64,000 nt of DNA from an unidentified bacterial endosymbiont (GTDB lineage Bacteria > Pseudomonadota > Gammaproteobacteria > Enterobacterales > Enterobacteriaceae). Both the position numbers and the translations under genes were made by a program. Each line of letters begins with the position of its first letter. Within the stretch, counting starts at the first letter, position 1. Positions 30,710-40,377 of the stretch are shown here, one piece after another. The stretch spans positions 186,001-250,000 of the forward strand of contig NZ_OU963893.1 in assembly GCF_918797525.1 (NCBI RefSeq). The letters run 5' to 3'. Under the pieces are notes generated by a model that searched no databases, was not told the DNA's origin, and saw only the letters and a program-made list of their open reading frames with translations.

Positions 30710-31699
30710 TTATGCCAGATACCGTTTCAGGCGGAAGTAACGACGGCCAAGGCGCCAGCGCAGCCGTAGAGTTTTTGCATTTTTCCAGATCAGCATCCAA
30801 ATGCCTGTATCAAAAAACTCCTTAATAATCATCGATTTTTTATGGTTATCTTTCATGGTGTCAAAAGTATGAATAATGCCGAGACCCTCTTTGGCAATTT
30901 GCCAATGACAGGCGGGGATATTTTTCACCTTTTCCGGATAGCGTTGATTGATGGCATCCAGCATCTGCAGAATTTTCATGTAATGACGTGCCGAGCGAAT
31001 CAGCGTGTCATCATTGTCTGGCATATGTGAGACCGATGCCGAGTGAATATAGTAGTCGTAATAGCGTTCACTGGTGTACTGAACCCGTGCGGCCGCGAGT
31101 AACACTTCCGTGGTCCACGGAATATCCTGATGGCGCAAGCCGGGCTCGAAACGAAAACCGTTCTGACGAATAAAGTCGTGGCGATAGATATTGAGCCAGG
31201 TGACGTGCAGGAACTTACGAGAGTCCAGCGCCATTTTTAGCCATGCAGGGCCAGTCATTACGCCCGTTGACGCCAGTTTGTCTTCAGGAAAGATGGGGCG
31301 TGAGGGTTTCTTGTTGTCTTCCCAGACGTAGTTGCCGTTACACGTAGCCACATCCAGCTCTTGCGTGACCGCCATCTCCAGAAGATGCTGGTACATGCCT
31401 GGTTTAAAGACATCATCAATATCCGGGAAAGAGAGATAGTGCCCGGTCGCGGCAGCCAGACCACTATTGCGCGCGATGGAGACACCCTGGTTTTGCTGCT
31501 CAATAACCTGCAGATGCGGCAGTTTTTCACGCCATTTTTCCACAATTTGCATAGATGAATCGGTGGAGCCGTCGTTAACAACAATCGTTTCCATGCTGTC
31601 GATTTTTTGATTAACCAGGCAGCTAAAGAACTGATCGAGGAAAGCTTCACCGTTATAAACGGCAACCACCACGCTTAATAATGGCGCTGAATTTTGCAT
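30710..31699 (-). CDS. GT2 glycosyltransferase of the waa cluster (between wabH and waaA)
   Basis: This 329-residue protein has an N-terminal GT-A fold: LLSVVVAVYNGEAFLDQF, ETIVVNDGSTDSS, and a DXD-like FPDIDDVFKPG near residue 95. An acceptor-side helical part follows, ending in a basic tail (RLRWRLGRRYFRLKRYL) that may lie on the membrane. Position and family match the gene called orf10 in Klebsiella core clusters, whose product is not well defined. It lies 14 bases after wabH on the same strand. Sugar donor and acceptor cannot be told from sequence. Confidence 0.82.
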   Translation of the reverse strand: MQNSAPLLSVVVAVYNGEAFLDQFFSCLVNQKIDSMETIVVNDGSTDSSMQIVEKWREKLPHLQVIEQQNQGVSIARNSGLAAATGHYLSFPDIDDVFKPGMYQHLLEMAVTQELDVATCNGNYVWEDNKKPSRPIFPEDKLASTGVMTGPAWLKMALDSRKFLHVTWLNIYRHDFIRQNGFRFEPGLRHQDIPWTTEVLLAAARVQYTSERYYDYYIHSASVSHMPDNDDTLIRSARHYMKILQMLDAINQRYPEKVKNIPACHWQIAKEGLGIIHTFDTMKDNHKKSMIIKEFFDTGIWMLIWKNAKTLRLRWRLGRRYFRLKRYLA

Positions 31700-31713
31700 A
31701 TGAAACCTGATAA

Positions 31714-32811
31714 TTATGGATTGTCTACAAGAGCAATATATTGCTGGCAGATGGCGTTGATACCGAACGATGCAATCGTTTCGCGATCCACAACCGGCGG
31801 AGAGGCATAGACATCCGCCAGCGTTTTCGCCAGCGACGCGTCATTCAGTTCCGTCAGCCCACGCGCTAAAGTACCCGTGAGGATCTCTGAAGGTCCACCA
31901 GGACAGTTGGTACTGACGGGGGGAGTCTGGCAGATAATCGATTCAACCAGCACATTACCAAAACCTTCGCAGTCGGAACTCAGCACTAAAAGTCGGGCTG
32001 CTTTGATCCAGGGGTAAGGATTGGGCTCGAACGGACGGAAAATAATCTTGTTTTCAATCCCGAGGCTGCTGGCAAGCTGCTTGAGTGCCTGAATTTTAGC
32101 GTCAGACCCATTGCCCATCATTACAAGCGTCGCGTCTATCTTACTCAACGCGAACGCGCGCAAGAGGCGGTCATGACGTTTATGCTCATGAAAGCGGCCA
32201 ACGTGAATAATGTAATCTTTTACCGGCACTTCAAAGGGTGCATCCGCCAGGCGCTGGATCTCGGGAATATCGAAAGGATTATGGATGACCGCTTTGCGCC
32301 GAAGGTTGATGGTCAGCGTTTCTGAGAGATCGCGAAGCACGGCGGCGGAGACGGCGACAACGTTTCGGTTTTCGTAAGTATGACGAATTTTGTAATGTTT
32401 AAACCAGCGCGAAAGCCCGCTGCGATGACGAAGATAAGAGAATGAGAACATGCCATGGACGCAAAACCAGACCTTATCCCGCTCCAGAGCACGGCTGTGT
32501 GCCACAATGCGATCGGTTTTATGCAGATGCGAGAACACCACATCAAATTTTCCGTTGCACTCAGCCTGTTCAACGGCGTTGTCGAGCAGCTGCGCACGGC
32601 GTGGGATTTCAGTGAGTTTTCGCCAGGGCTTTTTACACGTATCCTGAATAACCTGAAAATCAATGCCTTCTGGGATGGCGTAGTCGCATACCTTCCGTAA
32701 GGAGAAAAGGGAGACCTGATGCCCCATTTCTATCAATCCGCTGGAGAGGGTGAGTACCGTTTTCTCGGCGCCTCCACCGGGTAAACCATCAATAATCATT
32801 AGGATACGCAT
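31714..32811 (-). CDS. wabH: LPS core N-acetylglucosaminyltransferase WabH (GT4)
   Basis: This 365-residue GT-B enzyme starts MRILMIIDGLPGGGAEKTV and has the C-terminal donor site IIHVGRFHEHKRHDRLLRAF with the E-x7-E-like LVLSSDCEGFGNVLVES. It resembles Klebsiella WabH, which adds GlcNAc to the core galacturonic acid placed by WabG. That GlcNAc is then deacetylated by WabN. It lies two bases after wabG and before the GT2 gene, the same order as in Klebsiella. Confidence 0.9.
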   Translation of the reverse strand: MRILMIIDGLPGGGAEKTVLTLSSGLIEMGHQVSLFSLRKVCDYAIPEGIDFQVIQDTCKKPWRKLTEIPRRAQLLDNAVEQAECNGKFDVVFSHLHKTDRIVAHSRALERDKVWFCVHGMFSFSYLRHRSGLSRWFKHYKIRHTYENRNVVAVSAAVLRDLSETLTINLRRKAVIHNPFDIPEIQRLADAPFEVPVKDYIIHVGRFHEHKRHDRLLRAFALSKIDATLVMMGNGSDAKIQALKQLASSLGIENKIIFRPFEPNPYPWIKAARLLVLSSDCEGFGNVLVESIICQTPPVSTNCPGGPSEILTGTLARGLTELNDASLAKTLADVYASPPVVDRETIASFGINAICQQYIALVDNP

Positions 32812-32813
32812 TA

Positions 32814-33941
32814 TTAATCCAGTAATTTTTGATAAAGCGAAATAAGTTGACTCGATAGTTTTCCAGGGGTTGCTTCTTTCACGCGCTCACGCGCAGCTAC
32901 GCCCATTTTGTTATTTTTTTCTAGTGAAGGGATGGCCGCGATTGCATCCTTCAATGTGTCGATATCAAGAGCGTCACAGTAAAAGCCATTCTGACCTTGT
33001 TCAATAAATTCTGCTCCACCGCAACTCTGAGAGGTGATAACAGGCAAACCGCAAGCCATCGCTTCAAGAATCACGTTCGGGAAGGGATCATACAATGTTG
33101 GCAGCAGCAAACCATCAGATAGCTGATAAAAAGGCAGCGTCTCTTTTTGTACACCCATAAAGCGGACCCGTTCCTCACAGCCTAAAGCGCGAGCGAGATC
33201 GCGGTAGCGCTGTTCTGCTTTATCCTGACCAACGACGATCAGCCACGCCGCTGTTCCTGCAATAGCACGAATGGCGCTAGCCAGTCCCTTTCTTTCAAAT
33301 CCTGAGCCGACAAAACAGAACACGACGGCATCTGCTGGCAAGCCAGCGCGTTGACGCAGCGCGGCACGTTGTGCCTCTTCTGCCGGAACGAAGCGGCCGG
33401 AATCTATTGAATTATAAATCACATGTATCTTTTTTGCGTCAATATCAAAGTCTTCGACGATTTCACGCTTGATCATCTCCGCATTGCAAATCACCGCTTT
33501 TAACTCAGGTGCCTGATACATGTCGCGTTCGGCGCTCATCACGTAACGATGATAGCGGTCATGCATGAGCATTTTTGCTCGCCAGGCGGGCAAAACACGC
33601 GCACGTTGCAGTAGCCAACGGCGATGAACCCCATCGCCTGCACGATAGATGTCGCAGCCCGGGATACGCTCATGGCTCTGCACAATATCAAATTGTTGCT
33701 GCTGCCACAGCGCACGCGCGGCATGAGCAAACCCGCGCTCCCGGCTAATGCGGCCCCACTTACGCGGGTCACAAATGTGGATATGCCAGTCGTCCTGCTT
33801 CTCTCCTTGCCACTCACGTGTAATGACGTTGAGTTCAAGATTTTGGTTACTCAGCGCGGTGAGTGCTCTGGAGACGAAACGCTCAGCCCCGCCATCAGGG
33901 CGATACTTTTGGCGAACGATGGCCAGACGATCATGTTTCAT
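32814..33941 (-). CDS. wabG: LPS core galacturonosyltransferase WabG (GT4)
   Basis: This 375-residue GT-B glycosyltransferase reads MKHDRLAIVRQKYRPDGGAERFVSRAL with a PRKWGRISRERGFAHAAR segment. The donor-binding part has CFVGSGFERKGLASAIRA and LLPTLYDPFPNVILEAMACGLPVI. It matches Klebsiella WabG, which links galacturonic acid to the second heptose and is needed for outer-core assembly and capsule retention. It replaces E. coli WaaG. The ATG overlaps the waaQ stop as TAATG, indicating coupled translation. Confidence 0.92.
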   Translation of the reverse strand: MKHDRLAIVRQKYRPDGGAERFVSRALTALSNQNLELNVITREWQGEKQDDWHIHICDPRKWGRISRERGFAHAARALWQQQQFDIVQSHERIPGCDIYRAGDGVHRRWLLQRARVLPAWRAKMLMHDRYHRYVMSAERDMYQAPELKAVICNAEMIKREIVEDFDIDAKKIHVIYNSIDSGRFVPAEEAQRAALRQRAGLPADAVVFCFVGSGFERKGLASAIRAIAGTAAWLIVVGQDKAEQRYRDLARALGCEERVRFMGVQKETLPFYQLSDGLLLPTLYDPFPNVILEAMACGLPVITSQSCGGAEFIEQGQNGFYCDALDIDTLKDAIAAIPSLEKNNKMGVAARERVKEATPGKLSSQLISLYQKLLD

Positions 33942-35008
33942 TACAGATATCTCCTGGCTGCTAAGATGACCGCATCCACGGGAATGACGTCGAGGTAGCG
34001 CGCATTCGTGTGGGTATCTATGGCGTCAGGATCGGGTAACGGGCCATAATCTCCCGCCCATATGACTTCACCGTTAACCTGCCACGGAGACCAGAATGTC
34101 AGTTTCGACGGGCCAAAGAGGGCGATGCAGGGGGTGTGCAGCGCGGCGGCCATATGCATTGGAACGGAATCAACGCCAATAAAAAGTGACGCATGATCGA
34201 TAAGGGCTGCCAGCTGGCGCAAAGTTAATTGTCCTGCCAACGACACCACGCCCGTAGCGGGGGAGGAGGCGAGAATACGGTCGATCATCTCCAGCTCTTT
34301 TTTGTCCGGTCCGGCCGTCAGGACGACAGTATGGCCCTCTGCCTGAAGTGCGCTAATGGTTTGCGCCATTTTGCCCTCATCCCAGCATTTGAAAAACCAG
34401 CGTGACGTAGGCTGCACGACGATAAAACGGTCACCTACGTCTTTTTGCGTCAGCTTTTCACGGGCAGAATGCCAGTCGCTTGTGGTGTAGGCCATGGTAA
34501 CGGCGGGCTTGAGGGCAACCGGCAAGGGCGTCAGAATTGAGAGATTCTGTTCAACGGTATGCAACGTACTGTGATTCTCTACAGAAACCAAATCGGTATG
34601 GCAAAACCGCCAGAAAGCGCTTTTGCGCTTATTAAAGGCGAAGCCGAGACGAACCGGTGCGCCGGTGAAACGGGTAACGAGGGCGCTGTGCCACTGATCG
34701 GCAAGGTTTATCACCAGATGATAATGCTGAGTTCTCACTGCACGGAGCAACTGCCACTCTTTTTGCAGGTGCTTAAGCGTACCCAACTGTTTCCACTTAC
34801 GGTCGATACCGTAGATTGTTCCTGTTGCGGGATGTGCCGCAAGCATGTCGCGCGTCTCTTCATAAAGCAGGACATCGATCTGTGCCGCGGGCCATTGTTG
34901 GCGCAACGAATCAATGACGGGTGTGGTGAGTAACATGTCGCCATGATGGCGTAGTTTGATAAGTAAAATGCGCAAATCAGGCGTGTCAGGTAAGTTATTC
35001 ATCATCAT
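33941..35008 (-). CDS. waaQ: LPS heptosyltransferase III WaaQ (GT9)
   Basis: This 355-residue GT9 enzyme adds the side-branch third heptose of the inner core. It starts near ILLIKLRHHGDMLLTTPVIDSLR and contains TQHYHLVINLADQWHSALVTRF, GDRFIVVQPTSRWFFKCW and the donor-site IGVDSVPMHMAAAL with FGPSKLTFWSPW. The true start may be any of three consecutive ATG codons at 35008-35000. It heads the waaQ-wabG-wabH-GT2-waaA-waaE run and is divergent from the deacetylase gene at 35159. Confidence 0.92.
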   Translation of the reverse strand: MMMNNLPDTPDLRILLIKLRHHGDMLLTTPVIDSLRQQWPAAQIDVLLYEETRDMLAAHPATGTIYGIDRKWKQLGTLKHLQKEWQLLRAVRTQHYHLVINLADQWHSALVTRFTGAPVRLGFAFNKRKSAFWRFCHTDLVSVENHSTLHTVEQNLSILTPLPVALKPAVTMAYTTSDWHSAREKLTQKDVGDRFIVVQPTSRWFFKCWDEGKMAQTISALQAEGHTVVLTAGPDKKELEMIDRILASSPATGVVSLAGQLTLRQLAALIDHASLFIGVDSVPMHMAAALHTPCIALFGPSKLTFWSPWQVNGEVIWAGDYGPLPDPDAIDTHTNARYLDVIPVDAVILAARRYL

Positions 35009-35158
35009 CTTATCAGCGTTGTACTGTAGCCAATTCTAATAGACCTGCTGGCGACTTGCACTCTTTCTCCATAATGCCAGTAATTTCCCCACAAGGGTTT
35101 ACTCGTGCTTTAGAGCGTGCGTAACATAGCGCTAACTCTCCTGCCTTACGGACTCATT

Positions 35159-36124
35159 ATGAAAAAACCAGCGTTTATCATCACGATCGATACCGAGGGC
35201 GATAATCTCTGGCAAAACCATCGGGTAATTAAAACGGAAAATGCGCGCTATCTGGCACGGTTTCAGGCGCTCTGCGAGCGTTTTGGTTTTAAGCCCGTCT
35301 GGTTGACGAACTATGAGATGGCAATCGAACCGGTTTTTATTGCGTTCGCCAGGGATGTCATCGCCCGGGGGCAGGGGGAAGTGGGGATGCATCTGCACGC
35401 ATGGAATAGCCCCCCTGAGCACGATCTTACCGGCGATGACTGGCGCTGGCAGCCTTATCTGATTGAGTTTTCGGATGAGGTGATGCGTGAAAAAGTGTTA
35501 TTCATGACCCGCTTGCTGGAAGAGACCTTCCAGACCAAAATGCTCAGCCACCGCGCCGGGCGCTGGGCGTTTGATAGCCGCTATGCCAGGCTACTGGTTG
35601 AGCAGGGCTATCAGATCGACTGTTCCGTTACGCCACGGGTGAACTGGCGCAACGCGAAAGGCGCCCCGCAGGGCCATGGCGGAACAAATTATCAGCATTT
35701 TCCCGACCATGCTTACTTCATGGACGCAGAGGATATTTCCCGGCCGGGCAATAGCTCGTTGCTTGAAGTCCCGATGAGCATTCAGTATAAACACCCGGCC
35801 TGGCTGAACACCGTCAAGCAGAATTACGATCGCCTGCGCGGCAAATATCGCTCTCCCTCCGTCAACTGGCTACGTCCGTCTGGCGGGAATACGTCACAGA
35901 TGATTCAGGTTGCGCAGCAATGTCTGGCCCAGGGCAATGATTATGTAGAATTTATGCTTCACTCTTCTGAGTTCATGCCGGGTGGAAGCCCTACGTTTAA
36001 AGACGATGCGGCAATAGAAAACCTGTATCAGGATTTGGAGCAGCTCTTTACCTGGTTATCAGATAAGACGGTTGGAATGACGCTGGCGGAATTTTATCAG
36101 TACAAAAACAATTTGCCCACCTAA
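35159..36124 (+). CDS. wabN: Polysaccharide deacetylase family protein (WabN-like)
   Basis: This 321-residue protein starts MKKPAFIITIDTEGDN, placing the metal-binding Asp near residue 12. GEVGMHLHAWNSPPEHD carries the H-x-H of the NodB-type fold, and a C-terminal EFMLHSSEFMPGG follows. It resembles Klebsiella WabN, which removes the acetyl group from core GlcNAc so that the outer core can be extended. The ATG has GGA eight bases upstream; the open frame begins 14 codons earlier without a ribosome site. It is the only plus-strand gene inside the waa cluster, between waaL (convergent) and waaQ (divergent). Confidence 0.82.
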   Translation: MKKPAFIITIDTEGDNLWQNHRVIKTENARYLARFQALCERFGFKPVWLTNYEMAIEPVFIAFARDVIARGQGEVGMHLHAWNSPPEHDLTGDDWRWQPYLIEFSDEVMREKVLFMTRLLEETFQTKMLSHRAGRWAFDSRYARLLVEQGYQIDCSVTPRVNWRNAKGAPQGHGGTNYQHFPDHAYFMDAEDISRPGNSSLLEVPMSIQYKHPAWLNTVKQNYDRLRGKYRSPSVNWLRPSGGNTSQMIQVAQQCLAQGNDYVEFMLHSSEFMPGGSPTFKDDAAIENLYQDLEQLFTWLSDKTVGMTLAEFYQYKNNLPT

Positions 36125-36170
36125 GCGCTGAGTTTCATCCTGACTCCTCAGCGCATGACGGAAGAATTTA

Positions 36171-37382
36171 TTATTGACGTCGGGTTTGCGAAAAATGGGG
36201 GCTCAATGCAAACAGCGTCATGAAGAAAATTAAAGCCTCTGAGCTCAGAAGCATGACGTCGGTCAGCCCGTAAAGCAACAAGAGCAGCATGGCGGTTAAC
36301 AGCAGACCATTTCTGTTTGCCATGGCGTAAACTATTATTGAGACGAAGAAATAAAGCAACACCGCCAGGCCAGGGATCCCCTGTAAGGAGTATTTCTCAA
36401 TAATTTCATTATGCAGGTGGATGCGCAGGTAGCCGATTGCGGCAGCAACATGTGGATGACCATCCTTGACATACTGTTTTGTCCACGCTTCCCGGCTATC
36501 AATGGATTGACCCAAAGGATGGGCGAGGCCGGTGGCGATCCCTACATTCCACATAGAAAAACGCGCGCCAAGAGAAGTCGCATCATGCCCTTCCTGGTAC
36601 TTTGTTATTTCACTCTGGGTTTGTTCAATTTTGGGTGAAATTAAGGGCTTATAACTAACAATAATGATACCCGCAACAATGCACAAGAATATCATCAAGG
36701 ATTTAAGGTGGATTTTTCTAAACTGATAAAGCGTCAGAACAATCGCCAGAATGAGATAAAGCCCCATAGCGGCACGCGTTGCGGTCAGCAGAATAATGAA
36801 CCAGGACAGCAGGACGACGAGACCTGCCACGACATATAGCTTCACGTTTCGTTGCAGATAGAGGCTATACACCAATGCTAACGAGAGAACAGAATAGACA
36901 TAGGCCGCAATGGTTGGACGATTAATCGCCATCTCGACGCGGTCAATTCCCTCTACTGCCTGGAAAACTCCGTACCCCGTCGCCAGCACAAATCCCACGG
37001 CCGTGGTTATTAAAAAATATTTCTGGAAATTTTCTTTGGTCACATAAAATTTGAAGCGGTCCAGATAAAAAATCAACAGGCTTGCCAGTATTAATTTTTT
37101 ACTGGAGCCAAGATAATCACTGTAAGCATTAAGCCCTTCACTGTGAAGCTCATAGACCAAATACCAGACCAGGTTCAGCAACCCTATAAGCAGCACAGGA
37201 TAGGCAATGCTAAACGGTCGCAGAGTAAGCTTTTTATACTCAAAGGCTAAACCCACAATACTGGCATAAATAGCGATGTAAAAAAATTCGCGTTGTTTAC
37301 CTGAACTCACTAATACCAGCGCTAACGAGACAAGGCTCAGTATGAGCGTCAACTGATAAAGCCTTAACTTTACTTTTTCCAT
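36171..37382 (-). CDS. waaL: O-antigen ligase WaaL
   Basis: This 403-residue inner-membrane protein has about 11-12 hydrophobic segments and one large periplasmic loop (about residues 245-330). The loop ends in YLRIHLHNEIIEKYSLQGI, which carries the conserved His of ligases. An Arg in LLTATRAAMGLYL lies at a membrane boundary, as in known WaaL proteins. It joins O-antigen from undecaprenyl diphosphate to lipid A-core in the periplasm. Sequence is low in GC and variable among strains, as usual for waaL. It overlaps the upstream GT2 gene by 13 bases. Confidence 0.88.
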   Translation of the reverse strand: MEKVKLRLYQLTLILSLVSLALVLVSSGKQREFFYIAIYASIVGLAFEYKKLTLRPFSIAYPVLLIGLLNLVWYLVYELHSEGLNAYSDYLGSSKKLILASLLIFYLDRFKFYVTKENFQKYFLITTAVGFVLATGYGVFQAVEGIDRVEMAINRPTIAAYVYSVLSLALVYSLYLQRNVKLYVVAGLVVLLSWFIILLTATRAAMGLYLILAIVLTLYQFRKIHLKSLMIFLCIVAGIIIVSYKPLISPKIEQTQSEITKYQEGHDATSLGARFSMWNVGIATGLAHPLGQSIDSREAWTKQYVKDGHPHVAAAIGYLRIHLHNEIIEKYSLQGIPGLAVLLYFFVSIIVYAMANRNGLLLTAMLLLLLYGLTDVMLLSSEALIFFMTLFALSPHFSQTRRQ

Positions 37383-38278
37383 AATGACTCAAGAACCCTT
37401 TTTTTATAGCTGAAACGAATATCGCGTGATAAGAAAAATGACGGGGAATAGAGCGTATTTACCCGCTGTTTAACAATCGTTGATTGATGTTCAGTAAGTA
37501 GTTTTCGATGGTTGCTATAGATATCAAACCAATGGCAATTTACCAGATGCCTGAACTGTGGTGGAAAAGTCTTTTCCATCAATAATGTACATTTAATAAG
37601 TGTCGAAATCTTATTGCTGTTAAGACTGCTCGATAAACTGTCGCTACGCTTGATGTAATAATAATGACCTTGACGCTGGTAGCATATTTTACTCGACTGC
37701 ATAAGCATTGCCGGGAATACGGCAAAATCCTCATAGCAGATCATCGACGGTATCGGGTTGTCCTCATAAAGCCGACGCTGAATAAACTGACCAATGAGAT
37801 GCGCCTGAAAATCCTTATGGCGTAAAAATCGTTTAATGGCATCGTGTTGCGATAACGTTACCGGGGAGAATCCTCGCCAGTCGTCGGTGATTTTTTTGAC
37901 ATCGCGGATCTCCAGCAAACGCGTCAGCAGCATATCAGGACGTGCTGTTTTAAGGAACGCCACCGCGTCTCTGATACTGCCTGGTTTCAACAGGTCATCG
38001 CTGTCCAGCATCGTAATATAATCTCCCGATGCCAGCGAGACAGCGCTATTACGAACATGACCGACATTTCGGAACTCAACGTATCGGGCGATCGTATAAG
38101 GACTTTTGCGCAGCCAGCGTTCAATAATATCCTGCGTTGCGTCCACAGAACTGTCATTGAAAATAATCACTTCTACGTCATTACCCGCATTATCGATAGC
38201 GGCCTGTAGACTCTCGAGCGTAGCGTTAAGCGTATCTTCCGCATTATGCGCGGCAATAATGATGCTGAGAAAAGCCAT
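37370..38278 (-). CDS. GT2 glycosyltransferase, outer-core type
   Basis: This 302-residue protein has an N-terminal GT-A domain: FLSIIIAAHNAEDTLN, VEVIIFNDSSVDATQD, HVRNSAVSLASGDYITMLDSDDLLKPG with the DXD near residue 92. The C-terminal half is basic and rich in aromatic residues. It starts 14 bases after the GT9 gene and overlaps waaL, so all three belong to the hldD-waaF-waaC run. It probably adds an outer-core sugar on which O-antigen is later attached. The sugar is unknown. Base composition is more AT-rich than waaC or waaF. Confidence 0.8.
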   Translation of the reverse strand: MAFLSIIIAAHNAEDTLNATLESLQAAIDNAGNDVEVIIFNDSSVDATQDIIERWLRKSPYTIARYVEFRNVGHVRNSAVSLASGDYITMLDSDDLLKPGSIRDAVAFLKTARPDMLLTRLLEIRDVKKITDDWRGFSPVTLSQHDAIKRFLRHKDFQAHLIGQFIQRRLYEDNPIPSMICYEDFAVFPAMLMQSSKICYQRQGHYYYIKRSDSLSSSLNSNKISTLIKCTLLMEKTFPPQFRHLVNCHWFDIYSNHRKLLTEHQSTIVKQRVNTLYSPSFFLSRDIRFSYKKRVLESLWKK

Positions 38279-38292
38279 AAAATGTTATTTCC

Positions 38293-39387
38293 TTAAGCAT
38301 CAGGGTGAGAAGCTTGAGCCTTGGGTAATGCGCAAATAAAGTGTTTAATTTCCCGTAGTGATTCGTCGGTTACAGCGAAGAGTTCTTCTCGATCCTGTGA
38401 GAAATAGTAACGTGTTTCAAAGACATAAGAGCTTATGTTTGCATCATTTCCAATCAGAAGCAGCTTGCCAAGCGGGCGCTGTTCATCATGACAGCATGGG
38501 CCAAACAGCAATATGACGGGTACACCCACTGCGTCGGCGACATAGACATTTCCCGAGTCAGATGCGATATAGCAATCCATCTTTGAAATTGCCCACGGGA
38601 GTTCTTCCAGCGAGATTTTACCAATCAGATTGGTGAAATTGGTGAGTTCGCCGTAGAGGCGGGTAATATCATCCATCCATGGCTGCTCATTAGGGGCACC
38701 GAAAACATAAAACTCGCAGGGCAGGTCGGCGAGACGATCGGCAATACGCTTCCAGATGGCGGGTGGAATCGTCTTCGCTTTGTTGCCCGCGGCAATACTG
38801 ATGCCGATGCGGATCACGCCCGGTTTATCAAGTATTTCCGGATAGATGGCCGGTTTGAAAAGGGGCTTAGTGGCGTGCTTAGGCGAGTCTTCCCAGGTGA
38901 GCGCGCGATCTGCTAGCTTAAGATAGTTCGTGACCGACAGCGTCCTCTTACCGTGCTCAACGCTACCATCCGCCGTGGCATAGAAAATCCCGTGGTACCA
39001 TCTGCGTGTATAAGTACTTAAAAATTGTTTGTTTTTTGCATTGCAGACGGCGGCAAAAAAGAGATTCACGCTGTTGGGCTGCAGCAGATACACATTGTCG
39101 TAACGGTTCATTATCCTGCACGCAAAACAGAGCTTACGCCACAGGTTGCGCTTATGCTGCTCGATAAAAAAAATCTGTTCGATAGTGTCATCATGCTTTG
39201 CCAGCGCGTTTACGCTGCGGCTGATCAGCACATCACTTTTTTGCAGGTATGCCAGGAGAGGCGTTGCATTGATAAAGTCACCGATTTTGGCCGTCTGAAT
39301 GACCAGGTTTTTTCCCGTGTCTTTTCGAAACAGCTTCCGGATGAGTTTCACCGGAAAGAGTAAAATCAGCAGAAATACGTAACTCAT
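38293..39387 (-). CDS. GT9 glycosyltransferase, heptosyltransferase-like
   Basis: This 364-residue protein begins with a hydrophobic/basic anchor (YVFLLILLFPVKLIRKLFRK). Then come NLVIQTAKIGDFINATPLL, the GT9 N-terminal pattern, and a donor-site region IGISIAAGNKAKTIPP and DCYIASDSGNVYVADAVGVPVILLFGP. The family contains heptosyltransferases, but this is distinct from WaaC, WaaF and WaaQ, which are all present separately. It may add a further heptose or another sugar to the outer core. It follows waaC by three bases. Confidence 0.8.
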   Translation of the reverse strand: MSYVFLLILLFPVKLIRKLFRKDTGKNLVIQTAKIGDFINATPLLAYLQKSDVLISRSVNALAKHDDTIEQIFFIEQHKRNLWRKLCFACRIMNRYDNVYLLQPNSVNLFFAAVCNAKNKQFLSTYTRRWYHGIFYATADGSVEHGKRTLSVTNYLKLADRALTWEDSPKHATKPLFKPAIYPEILDKPGVIRIGISIAAGNKAKTIPPAIWKRIADRLADLPCEFYVFGAPNEQPWMDDITRLYGELTNFTNLIGKISLEELPWAISKMDCYIASDSGNVYVADAVGVPVILLFGPCCHDEQRPLGKLLLIGNDANISSYVFETRYYFSQDREELFAVTDESLREIKHFICALPKAQASHPDA

Positions 39388-39390
39388 GGG

Positions 39391-40374
39391 TTAAATATCC
39401 CTGTTGGGAAGCCGATAGCTATCCTGTAAATATGAAAAAATTGCATCTGCGCTAATATCCCTCGTTTGCTGCGTGGGGCTGACCATCTGATGCTGGTTTT
39501 TACCGTAACCCCCAATCAACCCCGGGTCGGTTGGGCCAAAAATTGTAATATTTGGCCGATCCAGCGCCGCGGCTAAGTGGCTTAATCCCGTATCAACGGA
39601 AACGATAGCCTCAGCCCCTGCCAGTACGGCCGCAACGTGCGCCAGCGTGAGTTTAGGTAAGACTTCGACGTGCGAAAAACCTGCAGCCAGGCGTTCTGCA
39701 CGCTGCCGCTCATGCTCAGCACCCCATGGCAGTTTAATATGGATACCGGTAGGTTGCATTAGTTCTATTAAGCTTCGCCAGTGCGTTTCCGGCCAGTGCT
39801 TATCGTCGCGCGTTGTGGCATGCAGGAATACCATGTATGGCTGAGCGCGCTTATCAGCATCGCGCAGAAAATGTTGCGAAATAGCGTAATCGCCCTGCGC
39901 ATCCGGTTTTGCATAACCCAGGCTTTTGGCGAACAGCTCGCGGGTACGCTCGACGGCGTGCTGCTGCTTAGCAATAGAGTGGCGACGGTTATAAAACAGG
40001 CTTGCCAGCGGCTCGCGGGCGGATTGCCAGTCCATACCGTGCTTCATGCCATGGGCCAGACGGGTGACCAATGCGGCACTTTTAACCAGCCCCTGGGCAT
40101 CGATAATCGCGTCATAACGCTGGGCCTGCACCGCTTCGCGGAAAGCTTTACGTTCGGCTTTGATGGGCGCGGAAAACCAGGCTTTGCGCCAGCGACGGAT
40201 CGCCACCGGGATCACGCGGTCGACCGCTTGATGCCAGGTGGGGATCTGCGCGAAACCTTCTTCTACCACCCAGTCAAAACGAATGTCGGGGATCGTCTGC
40301 ATGGTGTCCGTTAGCGACGGCAACGTGTGCAGTACATCTCCCATTGAAGAGGTTTTAACGATCAGTACCCGCAT
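39391..40374 (-). CDS. waaC: LPS heptosyltransferase I
   Basis: This 327-residue GT9 enzyme adds the first L,D-heptose to Kdo2-lipid A. It starts MRVLIVKTSSMGDVLHTLPSL, contains DAIIDAQGLVKSAALVTRLA and the acceptor-contacting HGMKHGMDW. The donor site shows LHATTRDDKHWPETHW and VSVDTGLSHLAAALDRPNITIFGPTDPG. It is slightly longer than E. coli WaaC (319). It starts three bases after waaF. Confidence 0.95.
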   Translation of the reverse strand: MRVLIVKTSSMGDVLHTLPSLTDTMQTIPDIRFDWVVEEGFAQIPTWHQAVDRVIPVAIRRWRKAWFSAPIKAERKAFREAVQAQRYDAIIDAQGLVKSAALVTRLAHGMKHGMDWQSAREPLASLFYNRRHSIAKQQHAVERTRELFAKSLGYAKPDAQGDYAISQHFLRDADKRAQPYMVFLHATTRDDKHWPETHWRSLIELMQPTGIHIKLPWGAEHERQRAERLAAGFSHVEVLPKLTLAHVAAVLAGAEAIVSVDTGLSHLAAALDRPNITIFGPTDPGLIGGYGKNQHQMVSPTQQTRDISADAIFSYLQDSYRLPNRDI

Positions 40375-40377
40375 CCG

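Noticed and set aside
35132..35422. Minus-strand open frame of 96 codons across the deacetylase gene start
   Set aside because: It lies inside the conserved deacetylase frame, has no ribosome site and no recognisable product, so it is a shadow frame.
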